A DNA stretch of 64,000 bases, taken from NCBI GenBank assembly GCA_016745215.1, contig CP050890.1, positions 1,302,001-1,366,000 of the forward strand, read 5' to 3'. The translations under genes and the position numbers were made by a program. Source of the stretch: Thiohalocapsa sp. PB-PSB1 (GTDB lineage Bacteria > Pseudomonadota > Gammaproteobacteria > Chromatiales > Chromatiaceae). The notes beneath the pieces were generated by a model that was not told the DNA's origin, made no database searches, and worked only from the letters and a program-made list of their open reading frames with translations. Shown here piece after piece: positions 9,228 to 17,715 of the stretch (its first letter is position 1; every line of letters starts with the position of its first letter).

Positions 9228-9816
9228 GCTGCCATGAGACGGCATCCCGCCCTGTCGGTAAAAGCCATCAAGCCATGCGGTCGCACCCGTTGCAGAGCAA
9301 TATGAAACCCTGAATGGATGCAACAGATGCAATCCGGTGCGACCCGTTCCCAGGCCAAGCAACCGGGTGCTGCCTGCGTAGAATATTCCGCTATTCAACC
9401 AGCTTGAAGTTTGACTCGTATTCTTTGAAGGCAGCGCCCAGCAAATATCCGCCCAGCAAACATCAGGTTTCTCACGCCCTGATGTCATGTCTTTTCGATC
9501 CCGATCCCGATCCCGATCAAATAGCCCTGTGCGGGCAGGTTACAGCCTGGGGTATTTTCAGTTCACTTGTCGAGAAGACAGTGGCCTACAGCCTTTCTCC
9601 CGGGAAAGGCGCGGCGCTCGCGTCCGCTCCGCTGGCATCATTTGCCGGGTCGCCCAAAGCGGGCTCCTACGCCGACCGACCCCCACCGCTGGTAAAGGCC
9701 CGCTTGCGGGCGAGGCGTCTTGGCCCATCTGCACACTCTACGTCTCTGCGGTGAATCCTTACATTCCTTGAGGGCAGCACCCAAGCAACCTATCCCTAGA
9801 CCCAGGTCACGGCCAT
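9228..9816. other. Intergenic, no gene supported
   Basis: This 590-base gap holds no convincing coding sequence. Visible features are a short run of the hexamer CGATCC at about 9495-9521, and a hairpin GCCTTTC/GAAAGGC (9591-9610). Short open frames here have no family resemblance and atypical composition. Confidence 0.6.
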
Positions 9817-10299
9817 TCATGTCGCCACCGGTGCGCTCGCTGGTTTGCGCTGCTCGGGTCGCAATTTGGGTGTGAAATAGATATCTGCATCATCCAGATC
9901 CACGTCACTGCCTGCGGCATCCACCAAGGGCTGTTCATAGTCCTTCCAGCCGCGCAGGCCGGTCTGAAGCGATGCAACCTGCCGATAGCCAAGCACCTGC
10001 ATGGAACTCGCCGCCAGTACACTGCGGTAGCCGGAGCGGCAGACCAGCACGACTTCACGCTCACGTGCCCGCACCAATTCCGGAATAGTCTCCTCGTAAT
10101 CCCATTCGCAGGCGGATTCGAGGATACCGCGGGGTACATTCAAAGAGCCGGCAATGTGCATGGCCGCATACTCATCTGGCTCGCGCACGTCGACGATCAA
10201 CAGATCGGGATTTTCAGTCAGTCGCTGCTCCAAATCCCAAGGCATGATCTCTGTTACGTTGGTCAGACAACCACGAATCAGCTCTAAAAAATTCTTCAT
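9817..10299 (-). CDS. Rhodanese-domain sulfurtransferase
   Basis: Single-domain rhodanese of 160 residues. The substrate loop LLIVDVREPDEYAAMHI (about residues 33-49) and the active-site loop VLVCRSGYRS, with the persulfide-carrying Cys at about residue 90, are intact. The ATG at 10299 is chosen because GAGAGG lies 7-12 bases upstream; a longer frame reaching 10440 has no ribosome binding site. The C-terminal 35 residues are acidic and then basic, outside the fold. No membrane segment is present. Single-domain rhodaneses are common in sulfur-oxidising bacteria as sulfur carriers, which fits the suggested host, but the partner cannot be told from this context. Confidence 0.88.
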   Translation of the reverse strand: MKNFLELIRGCLTNVTEIMPWDLEQRLTENPDLLIVDVREPDEYAAMHIAGSLNVPRGILESACEWDYEETIPELVRAREREVVLVCRSGYRSVLAASSMQVLGYRQVASLQTGLRGWKDYEQPLVDAAGSDVDLDDADIYFTPKLRPEQRKPASAPVAT

Positions 10300-10467
10300 C
10301 TTTTCACCTCTCAGGGGCATACCGGATTCCCTAGTTATATACTGGGAGATGAATCCGATGCCAAGAGGATTATCAATACCGGGATTGTTGGGCGCCCATG
10401 CTGAAGATCTGCCGAAGTGCCGGAAGTTGAAATCACCCACAGCCGGGCCTCAGTCCAGCTGGAGGCG

Positions 10468-11115
10468 CTATTCGCGTACGCACAGGCCACGCTCAACGGC
10501 CATTACGGCAGCCTCCACGCGGGAATGCACCTCGAGCTTGCGCAGGATAGCCTTGACATGCAGCTTAACGGTGCCGTCAGAAATACCGAGGTCACGAGCA
10601 ATCGCCTTGTTGCTCTTGCCGGCTGCCAAGTGGCCGAGGATCTCCATCTCGCGCGGGGTGAGATCGGAGAAAGACTTCTGTTGCCGGGGCTCGCTCGGCT
10701 CCTGACGCAGGGCGCGGGCAAGGACATCGGTCAGCTCGCTGGCAACCACCGTTTTGCCGGCAACAATCTCCTCCAACGCCTGCACCAAATCGTCCGGCTC
10801 CATGTCTTTGAGCAAATAACCGTTGGCGCCGGCTTGCACCGAAGCAATCACATCCGGCTCGTCAATGCTGGTGGTGAGCATGGCCACACGTCGCTCATTG
10901 CCATCGGCACGCATACGCTTGAGCACATCAAGGCCGCCCATGCCCGGCATGCGCAGATCCAGCAAAACCACATCCGGTGCACAATCGCGCGCCAGGCGCA
11001 AACCGACATCACAGTCTCCAACCGCATCGATCACTTCGATACCGCGCCGCTCCAGCAATTCCAGCAGCCCGATCCGGAACAGGGCGTGATCATCGATCAG
11101 TAGTACACGCATCAT
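10468..11115 (-). CDS. NarL/FixJ-type response regulator
   Basis: Two-component regulator of 215 residues. The receiver domain shows the acidic pair LIDDH (about residues 6-10), the phospho-acceptor in VVLLDLRMPGMGG (Asp about 55), the Thr of MLTTS and the lysine of LLKDM (about 107). The C-terminal LuxR-type helix-turn-helix begins at LTPREMEILGHLAAGKSNK (about 153) and runs through GTVKLHVKAILRKL. The start codon overlaps the stop of the histidine kinase gene by four bases (ATGA), so the pair is translationally coupled. Sequence is closest in style to NarL, but target genes are not visible here. Confidence 0.92.
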   Translation of the reverse strand: MMRVLLIDDHALFRIGLLELLERRGIEVIDAVGDCDVGLRLARDCAPDVVLLDLRMPGMGGLDVLKRMRADGNERRVAMLTTSIDEPDVIASVQAGANGYLLKDMEPDDLVQALEEIVAGKTVVASELTDVLARALRQEPSEPRQQKSFSDLTPREMEILGHLAAGKSNKAIARDLGISDGTVKLHVKAILRKLEVHSRVEAAVMAVERGLCVRE

Positions 11116-12716
11116 GCCGCTTGTTCCGTCATGGGGATGCGGCCCGCTCGCGCAGGCTCGAAACGCAATTCCACCCGAGTGCCCTCGCCAGGCTCGCTGT
11201 CGACTTCAAGCCGCGCACCAATCCGGCGTGCTCGTTCCTGCAAAATCGACAATCCGATGTGCTCGCCTGGCCGCCCGCTACAACGCGGTTCACTGAAGCC
11301 GACGCCGTCATCCTCTATCAACAGCACATACTCACCTTTGGGTTCACGTGTGAGAAGCACGCGCACGGTCTGGGCACAAGCATGTTTGCGGATATTCGTC
11401 AGCGTCTCCTGCACGATCCGCACAAGCTGCATTTCCTCCACTGGTGCCACATCGAACGGTCGGCAGTTCATCTGGAACACGCAATGAGTTCCCGTCTGTT
11501 TGCCGAAACGCCGGGCCATATCCTCGAGCGCCGGCACCAGGCCACGCCGATCCATCGGCGCTCGGAAACTCGACATCAACTCGCGCAGCTCGCCATGCGC
11601 CTCGTCGATCCCAGTGCGAATACGGTTCAGGTCCACTTGCGCCCGCGGCTGAATCTCGGCGCCACGCAAGGCTTCATCCAGCATGCGCACTTGCAGGCGC
11701 AGGCTGGCCAGAGTTTGTGCCAATGAGTCGTGCAATTCATGCGCCAGGGATGCGCGTTCTTCAACAATGGATAAGCGCCGCGCCTCGTTATCAGAGCGGT
11801 ACTTCGCTACTGCCACACCGATATGCCGGCCGATCGTGGAGAGCAATTCCATGATGTCCTCGCGCGCGGTCACGCCGGGACGTTCGACAAAGATACTGTA
11901 GCTGCCAAGCAGTTCGTCATGATGCAACAGCGGCACGGTGACAACCTCGAGTTGCTCGTTATCGAACATGCGCCGACCGTAAATTTTGGAGCAATAGCGC
12001 AGATCATTGCCGCAGACGATCTCGCCAGGACAGAGCACGGTGCCGCACAGACAAAGATCCACTGCTGCCATGTCCGGCTCGCGAATCAAGTCATCATTAA
12101 GGCCGATGGAGCCGATCAGCCGCGCACTTCCGTCCGAGGCCAGCAGCCGTACCGTCGCGGCACGCCCGTTGACCATTTCCTTTAACACACGCAGAAAGTG
12201 CAACAGCAAATCTTCGAGGGTATCGGCGCGGGTAATCTCCGCGGCAACATCGTAGAGGATCTTGAGCGATGCGGTTTTTTGCGCCAAACGCATGGTTTGC
12301 CGCGCGACGCGGCTATCCATGTCTTCGTACAAGTCGGTCAACTCGGTATTCAATGTACCGATTCCCTGGGCCATGATCTCCAGCACACCGACATTGTGCA
12401 GCGCGCGGCTGGCGCCGGGCTCGCCTTGACAGACGCGGGCCACCGAATCCTCCAAATTCACCAGCGGTTGCAACAGTTGCGTCTTGAGCCGGATCGTCAC
12501 CAATACTGCGGCACCGATGCCCAACAGCAAAAAGCCCAGACAAACCAGTTTGGGCCAAATCAGGCCCGGCAAGCGCAGATTCAGCAGCAGCAATGCCAGC
12601 GCTGCGATCAAAGTCAGCGCGACGGCCAAACAAGGCCCCAGCAAGCGTGCAGCATGCAGGATTTCCAGAATACGCCGGTTGCTGTTGATCGCGTTCGGCA
12701 ATGGGTTCTGTATCAT
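11112..12716 (-). CDS. NarX-like sensor histidine kinase with cysteine-rich GAF domain
   Basis: Membrane sensor of 534 residues. Two membrane segments (about residues 26-48 and 55-75) have almost no periplasmic loop between them, so the signal is probably cytoplasmic or membrane-borne rather than periplasmic. A HAMP-like linker is followed by a GAF domain (about 165-315) carrying the cluster LCLCGTVLC followed by VC ten residues on, four Cys that could bind a metal or iron-sulfur cluster. The HisKA_3 box is LAHELHDSLAQTLASLRLQV (about 332-351), and the ATPase domain shows ETLTNIRKHA and IEDDGVGF. It is the partner of the regulator overlapping its 3' end. Confidence 0.9.
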   Translation of the reverse strand: MIQNPLPNAINSNRRILEILHAARLLGPCLAVALTLIAALALLLLNLRLPGLIWPKLVCLGFLLLGIGAAVLVTIRLKTQLLQPLVNLEDSVARVCQGEPGASRALHNVGVLEIMAQGIGTLNTELTDLYEDMDSRVARQTMRLAQKTASLKILYDVAAEITRADTLEDLLLHFLRVLKEMVNGRAATVRLLASDGSARLIGSIGLNDDLIREPDMAAVDLCLCGTVLCPGEIVCGNDLRYCSKIYGRRMFDNEQLEVVTVPLLHHDELLGSYSIFVERPGVTAREDIMELLSTIGRHIGVAVAKYRSDNEARRLSIVEERASLAHELHDSLAQTLASLRLQVRMLDEALRGAEIQPRAQVDLNRIRTGIDEAHGELRELMSSFRAPMDRRGLVPALEDMARRFGKQTGTHCVFQMNCRPFDVAPVEEMQLVRIVQETLTNIRKHACAQTVRVLLTREPKGEYVLLIEDDGVGFSEPRCSGRPGEHIGLSILQERARRIGARLEVDSEPGEGTRVELRFEPARAGRIPMTEQAA

Positions 12717-12846
12717 AACGATCTGCCGATGAAGGTGCTGTGCACCAGTCGGCGTCGGTGGCGAAGCAGTGTTGGATTATAGCAAACCCAATCCGCTCCT
12801 GTGTTGCGTCCGGGCTCCCGAGACTGTGCACGCATGCGTGGGGGTG

Positions 12847-12870
12847 GCTCCTGATATCGATATCGGGAGC
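12847..12870. promoter_or_regulatory. 24-bp near-perfect palindrome
   Basis: The sequence from GCTCC at 12847 to GGAGC at 12870, with GATATCGATATC at its centre, is self-complementary apart from one G-T pair. It lies between the start of the kinase gene (12716) and the stop of the CitE-like gene (12912), both on the minus strand. It could act as a terminator stem for the CitE-like operon or as an operator for the kinase pair. Confidence 0.35.
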
Positions 12871-12911
12871 GTTGTCCGTGAGGCTCTGGCCAAGACGAGC
12901 TGTTGCGCTCG

Positions 12912-13889
12912 CTAACAGGAATCCGTGCGGTGGCCATAGATGTGCGCCCGCTCGATGGTACGCACCGCCCAGCGTCGATGTGTCGCCGGCTCGGCCATCG
13001 CGCCATTGAAGCGAAAAACGGCGGCAGCATTGGGATCCATAATTGCCCGAGCCATCGACGCATCTTCTTCATGTACGGCATAGGCAGCCTCGATGATTGG
13101 AATCTGCTTGGGGTGGATGGCGGTTTTTGCGAGCAGTCCATGCTCCACATCCAACTCGACCTCGCGCCTTAGAGTCTCGGTACTGTCGATGTGCTCGAAA
13201 ACCGGCGAGGAGAGATCGTAGCCGGCAGTTCGAAACGCCATGATCATGTTGTCAATCACGCTGCGCAACGGGGTGTCGTAGGCGGTCCATCGGCGCGGTC
13301 TACGCATCCCCAACAGCTGCATCAGATCGTTGCCGCCGATGCGGATGCAGATGATCCGCTCGCTGACGCAGTCGAGTCGATGACGCAACGAATGCAACGC
13401 ATCCACCGAAAAGGCAACCTCGGTCTCGATGATTGGCATCAGCGCCAACGATGGCGCCGCGTGCAGCAGTTGGAGGTAATCGCCAACATTGGCTTGGTCG
13501 AGCTTTGGCAGGCAGACGCCATCGAGCCATGCGGCCGCATCGCGCGCGAGGATTTCTGCCAACACGCTCGGATCCCGGGGGCGGACAAAGCGCAGCGGTC
13601 CCTTGGTTCCGAGCCCGCTCAGAGCATCGCCCAGGTTGGCCAATGCCTGCTTGATGCTATTGGCGTGGATTGCGTCCTCGGTGCAAGCAACGACGGAGCG
13701 CAACCGCGGGTATTTCTCGCCTGCGAACAACGCTCGCAGATCCGTGCGGCTGGCTGGCGTATACAAGGATGCGCCAAGCGCAAGATAGCCCGCTCGCGGC
13801 CCTTTCACAGTCAGGGATCGCGGCTTGCGGTCATTCCCAGCCGCCTCCTCGATCAAGATTTGGCCTGGTATCGGGTCGGCAGTGCTCAC
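12912..13889 (-). CDS. CitE-like HpcH/HpaI aldolase of Ter locus
   Basis: Citrate lyase beta-subunit-like TIM-barrel protein of 325 residues, a regular member of the biosynthetic half of tellurium-resistance loci. Family landmarks are the N-terminal segment GASLYTPASR (about residues 35-44), LPKLDQANVGDYL (about 142), the acidic IIETEVAF (about 163), RIGGNDLMQLLG (about 195) and the C-terminal AIHPKQIPII (about 269). The start is the GTG at 13889, whose last bases overlap the TGA stop of the StiP gene (GTGA), giving tight coupling; longer frames run through that gene and are rejected. Substrate unknown; the family in this context is thought to work with the neighbouring PRTase and HAD genes on a nucleotide- or sugar-like compound. 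Confidence 0.85.
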   Translation of the reverse strand: MSTADPIPGQILIEEAAGNDRKPRSLTVKGPRAGYLALGASLYTPASRTDLRALFAGEKYPRLRSVVACTEDAIHANSIKQALANLGDALSGLGTKGPLRFVRPRDPSVLAEILARDAAAWLDGVCLPKLDQANVGDYLQLLHAAPSLALMPIIETEVAFSVDALHSLRHRLDCVSERIICIRIGGNDLMQLLGMRRPRRWTAYDTPLRSVIDNMIMAFRTAGYDLSSPVFEHIDSTETLRREVELDVEHGLLAKTAIHPKQIPIIEAAYAVHEEDASMARAIMDPNAAAVFRFNGAMAEPATHRRWAVRTIERAHIYGHRTDSC

Positions 13890-15016
13890 CGAGATCCTCG
13901 CGGCGCTGGTGTGGTGTCGGAACTGCGCAGCGAGCGGATCAACGACACCGCGCGAAACGGCATCCCCGGGTCTTGGGTGACAGGGATATGACTCGATTCC
14001 GCCAGATTCAGCAGATGTTGCACATCGGCGTCGGCCGGATCGCGCACAATCAGCCGGTCCGGGACGCGGCGTAACAGCACGCGCGTCGCCTCGGCAACGC
14101 CGGGCTTGATCAAATTGATGTCGGTAAGACCATGCATGATCATGCAGTCTTTGACCCAAGCCGCGGTCTCTTCGGCACGCTCGGCCTTGTCCGCCGACGG
14201 CAGCCGCTGCTCGCTCACCTCACTGAAACAACGGCTTATCCGGTCGAGGAACCAGTTGGAGCGATCTTCGACAATGAACTCAGGATAGAATACGCAACCG
14301 TGAAAGTCCGTGGATAAGATCTGGTCATTGAGAATAGATCGGGACACCAGTCCGGAGACCGTCGCGTTGAGCACACCGGAGGGGATTGCATAGTCGTCGC
14401 GGCTTGCGGCCACCTCGGCAACGCCGCCGATATCGCAAAGCACATGCAGCGCGCCATCGAGCGGCATGTCAGGGTGGCGGGCATTCCAGCCTCCAATGGC
14501 TTGATCGAGCTCGCGCTTGATGACCCCCTTGGCGGTCCACCCATCGACGAACACGACCCCGGCGGCAGGGCAGTGGGCATCCCTCAGAATGTAGTGCAGC
14601 GCATTCTCGTCGATCCCCCGATCGCGAATGATCGAGATGGAGTAATGCCTTGCCTCGCGCTGACAGCACATGCGCAATGCGCGCGTCAACAGCGCGCCGA
14701 CCGGGGTACCTGCACGCGCCAGCGATACGATCGTCAGCGGCCCCGAACGTGCCCCGGCAATCCGACGCGCCAGCGTCAGCACATCCGCAGCCATGCGCAT
14801 GGCATATTTCTCCGTAAGCTGCAAAAACAGCTCCATATAGCGCGCCGAGGGGAGGCGCTCGGGGGTCAACAGCTCGGAGTAATGGCGGGCGCCCGACTGG
14901 ATCAGCGACTCTTTGTCGCCGATTTCTATTGACTGCATGCGCAGTGGCTTGAGCAAAAACTGGCAATCCTCTCGGAGGTAGCTGCCGCAGAAAGGCGGTT
15001 GCCGTCGCGCCCGCAT
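13886..15016 (-). CDS. StiP-domain protein with C-terminal PELOTA-type RNA-binding domain
   Basis: Protein of 376 residues. The N-terminal part matches the StiP (putative cysteine protease) family of Ter loci: FCGSYLREDCQFLLKPL (about residues 9-25), KESLIQSGARHYSELL (about 34), and VSLARAGTPVGALL (about 85), which resembles a phosphoribosyltransferase-like fold region. The C-terminal 80 residues (from about INLIKPGVAEATRVLLRRVP) match the PELOTA_1 RNA-binding domain found in the same loci. The start at ATG 15016 is chosen because it keeps the conserved FxGSY segment; it lies four bases after the HAD stop codon. The catalytic role is predicted, not shown. Confidence 0.82.
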   Translation of the reverse strand: MRARRQPPFCGSYLREDCQFLLKPLRMQSIEIGDKESLIQSGARHYSELLTPERLPSARYMELFLQLTEKYAMRMAADVLTLARRIAGARSGPLTIVSLARAGTPVGALLTRALRMCCQREARHYSISIIRDRGIDENALHYILRDAHCPAAGVVFVDGWTAKGVIKRELDQAIGGWNARHPDMPLDGALHVLCDIGGVAEVAASRDDYAIPSGVLNATVSGLVSRSILNDQILSTDFHGCVFYPEFIVEDRSNWFLDRISRCFSEVSEQRLPSADKAERAEETAAWVKDCMIMHGLTDINLIKPGVAEATRVLLRRVPDRLIVRDPADADVQHLLNLAESSHIPVTQDPGMPFRAVSLIRSLRSSDTTPAPRGSR

Positions 15017-15020
15017 CGGA

Positions 15021-15866
15021 TCAGGCGTTCTCGACCTGGTCTGAGGGCGTTGCAGGCAGGTCGGGCTCAATGGTTGTGCAGGCATCTGACCATTCCGATT
15101 GGATCTGGCTGTTGCTGGGGATCACTGCAAAGTGACAGAGCTGGAGAAAAGCGGTATCACTTGTACTGTCGCCAACGCCGATGAATGTCGTATCCGGATG
15201 CTCACGGCGCTTGATTTCCATGACGCACCGGACTGCTTCCGCCTTGTTGGCATATTCAGGCAGGACAGCGACGTTACCGCCATTGTGGTGCACACGCCAG
15301 GACGCGCCTAGATCAAGAGAACGCATCGCTGCGCCGAGCACGGCAACGGCAGGAACCTGCGAAACGTCCTCCCACTTCAACGAAACGTACACGGGCAGGC
15401 CCGCATCCATAATCACGCGGGTACGCAAGCCATCGCTGCTGTCGAGGCGGCGGGGAAGCTCGATTGCCATCTCCTGCATGGCTGCGTTCAGTTGATTAGC
15501 GCGCTGACTGACGCGTGCATGCCAAGCGGGCAGCGGCGTATCGTCTGGACGGTAGATCATACTGCCATGCGCGGTAATTTTGTAGTCGGGAAACGTCGGG
15601 CGATGCACCCGTCGCAAGGCTTGGTGATTGCGTCCTGTCACCGGGATCAGTAGCGTGTCGCGCAGCAGATGCAGGAGCGCGAGTTGGTCAAGCGCTTGAA
15701 ACGACAGCGCCGAGCCGTTGCGGTCGTCGGCTGCGGGCACCAGCAGGCCGGCGGCATGTCGGGCAAGCGCCTTGGTGCGCGTCTGCAGCAGCGAATCGTC
15801 CAGGTCGGTAAAAACCACCAATGGATAAGCGCTGGTCACCGGCGCTGCGCCCAAATGTATCGTCAT
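15021..15866 (-). CDS. HAD-superfamily phosphatase of Ter locus
   Basis: Hydrolase of 281 residues. Motif I is VVFTDLDDSLL (nucleophile and acid/base Asp at about residues 21 and 23), and motif III/IV is IGVGDSTSDTAFL (about 237-249). A Cof-type cap lies between. It is the first of three minus-strand genes with 4-base gap and GTGA overlap (HAD, StiP-PELOTA, CitE-like), so the three are a single translational unit. Within Ter biosynthetic modules such HAD proteins are predicted to dephosphorylate a product of the PRTase step. Downstream of the PRTase gene the unit is separated from it by a family A repeat. Confidence 0.85.
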   Translation of the reverse strand: MTIHLGAAPVTSAYPLVVFTDLDDSLLQTRTKALARHAAGLLVPAADDRNGSALSFQALDQLALLHLLRDTLLIPVTGRNHQALRRVHRPTFPDYKITAHGSMIYRPDDTPLPAWHARVSQRANQLNAAMQEMAIELPRRLDSSDGLRTRVIMDAGLPVYVSLKWEDVSQVPAVAVLGAAMRSLDLGASWRVHHNGGNVAVLPEYANKAEAVRCVMEIKRREHPDTTFIGVGDSTSDTAFLQLCHFAVIPSNSQIQSEWSDACTTIEPDLPATPSDQVENA

Positions 15867-15920
15867 GGTTGCTTTACCATCGGCTCGCGCTATTGTACAT
15901 CGATATCGGTTCGCGCAATG

Positions 15921-16065
15921 CTAGTGCCTCGGTGCAGATGTTCCAAGACAGTCTCCGGTCGTTATCGTTGTCGTTGTCATAATCGTCTTAGCCGAATGCT
16001 CGATAACGACTACGATTACGACAACGACAACGAACCGCCTCGGGATTTCTGTACCGCTCCACTAG
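15921..16065. repeat. Family A palindromic repeat copy 1
   Basis: Bounded by CTAGTG and CACTAG; the ends are imperfect inverted repeats (CTAGTGCCTCGGTGCAGA against CTAGTGGAGCGGTACAGA). Inside are two complementary arms built from GTTGTC/GACAAC hexamers around TCTTAGCCGAATGCTCG. It sits between the HAD and PRTase genes and ends three bases from the PRTase stop codon. Other copies: 32032-32194 and 46624-46810. Confidence 0.85.
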
Positions 16066-16067
16066 GA

Positions 16068-17249
16068 TCAGGGGCTGACAATCGTCGCCTCGCCCGCTTT
16101 GGCCGGCGTCGGAATCATCAAATGGAGCCACTGCCTAGCGGCGCTAGCAACCGGCCCGTCAAGTGGGTGCTCGAGTACGACAATGCAGGCATGGCCCGCA
16201 GGTGGTGGATTATGCAGATAGTAGCCGACACCTTCTCCATAGGGATCTTGGCACTCGAGAGTAGCCTGAATTGCGCCACCGAGTCTAACGGGGGAGCGCG
16301 AAACGCACTGAAAGTAGACATCGTAACCCAATCTCTCAAGCGCTTCTGCTAGCAGAAACGGCGCGAAAGCGCATTCTCCGGTCCCGATCACCCGCACCGG
16401 TGTATCGGCGGCGGGAAGCTGGTCAGCGAGGCTTGGCGCTTCGGGATTGATGTGTGCGACCGTGGGCATCCACAGACCGGTGCGGCCAAGATCGCCACGC
16501 ACGCCGCTGGCGTGTACGCGCGGCTCGACATTATCCGGCAATGTGCGCGGGTCAACCGGCGTCTGCTCGTCGATGAACGAGAAGGCACCCTCGAGCAGGC
16601 TGTGCCAGCGTATCTCGGGCCTGCGGCCCAACATGCGCGAGGTCAGTTCGCGACTGATCTGCTCGCGTCGTTCCGGCTCCAGCCAGTCGACCAGATTGAC
16701 GAATGCGACGACCTCCACGCTGGGCATTTGGGCCATGATGGAGTTCGCCAGGGCCGCCACGGAGCGTCCGGTGGAGACCTCATCATCGACGATCACTAGC
16801 GAGCGCGCGGCATCGAAAGCGCCCCTGAGCCGGGGCCTTGGTTGTTGCACGAGATGCATGGGCGCATGCGAGTGGCTCTCGCGGAAGCGCAGCATCGGCG
16901 GGCTGTCACCATCGAAGCGTGTGGTGTGCTGCGCATACACGTCGTCGCGAAGGCCGATCTCGGCCAGGCTGTCGGCAACGCCCAAGCCGAGACCGGTGGC
17001 GGTCTCCGCCATGCCGATCACCCAGATCGGTCCAGGCAGATCGCACAGCGATTTTGCCAGCATGCGGTAGGTTTGGCGCATCGTCGCTGGTCGTACTGGT
17101 ATGTGGCGCCCAAGCACGCGCGAGACGAACAGGAAAGGGCGCTTTGGGTTCGCACGCGCGGCGAATCCAATCAGCGTCTCCAGCGGCATCAGCTCGCGAC
17201 TGACAGTCACGCGCAGACAGCCGCCGGGAAAATGGAACTCGCGCTCCAC
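16068..17249 (-). CDS. Phosphoribosyltransferase with TRSP domain (Ter locus)
   Basis: Two-domain protein of 393 residues. The N-terminal PRTase domain has the PRPP-binding loop LVIVDDEVSTGRS (residues 151-163) and the segment WVIGMAETATGLG (about 76-88). The C-terminal half fits the TRSP domain: RVIGTGECAFAPFLLAEAL followed by the name-giving signature in the form VSRSPV. Both domains are hallmarks of the biosynthetic module associated with Ter genes. The GTG start at 17249 has GGAGG ten bases upstream. The gene faces away from terB; an IS element and a MITE have entered the gap between them, so any shared promoter region is split. Confidence 0.87.
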   Translation of the reverse strand: MEREFHFPGGCLRVTVSRELMPLETLIGFAARANPKRPFLFVSRVLGRHIPVRPATMRQTYRMLAKSLCDLPGPIWVIGMAETATGLGLGVADSLAEIGLRDDVYAQHTTRFDGDSPPMLRFRESHSHAPMHLVQQPRPRLRGAFDAARSLVIVDDEVSTGRSVAALANSIMAQMPSVEVVAFVNLVDWLEPERREQISRELTSRMLGRRPEIRWHSLLEGAFSFIDEQTPVDPRTLPDNVEPRVHASGVRGDLGRTGLWMPTVAHINPEAPSLADQLPAADTPVRVIGTGECAFAPFLLAEALERLGYDVYFQCVSRSPVRLGGAIQATLECQDPYGEGVGYYLHNPPPAGHACIVVLEHPLDGPVASAARQWLHLMIPTPAKAGEATIVSP

Positions 17250-17349
17250 TATGATAAGTCCTCCATCGAGCAGTCCTCCATCTGAGAAGTTCTGCGTTTA
17301 CAAGGGCGCTGTCGCCTGAGTCTAGGGTGGTCTTGGTCGGACACCAAGG

Positions 17350-17512
17350 CTTAGGCGATTTCTGTCGAGAAATAGACCACATGGCTTGCCTTCTCGTCCG
17401 GCTTCGATGTCGCAGCAACCCGTGCATAGAGCGACCACAGGCGGTTACCGCTTCGCGAAGGCGAACGAGCATCCGGCGCCAGTTGGTCTGTTTCTCCCTG
17501 GCAATCGCCTTA
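17350..17512. repeat. Family B MITE copy 2
   Basis: About 163 bases with inverted ends (GGCGATTTCTGTCGAGAAA at left, complement of TTTCTCCCTGGCAATCGCC at right) and a flanking TTA on both sides that looks like a 3-bp target duplication. It has an internal degenerate hairpin and no gene. It lies upstream of the PRTase gene start in the divergent Ter gap. Confidence 0.8.
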
Positions 17513-17715
17513 GTCGATATCGAAATCTCGATGTCGGTCTGCCATCAAGCTGCCATCAGGGCCGACCTGTGAGCTGATACCAGCTCAACCCAGGCTCGAT
17601 TGCGTTCCGAGTTGGTCAACACATTGGCGCTCGCGTTGGTCTTTAGATTGCAGATCATTCATCATTCACTACCAGTTGACAGCGACAGAAAAGTAAAAAA
17701 ATCGTAATGATGGAC

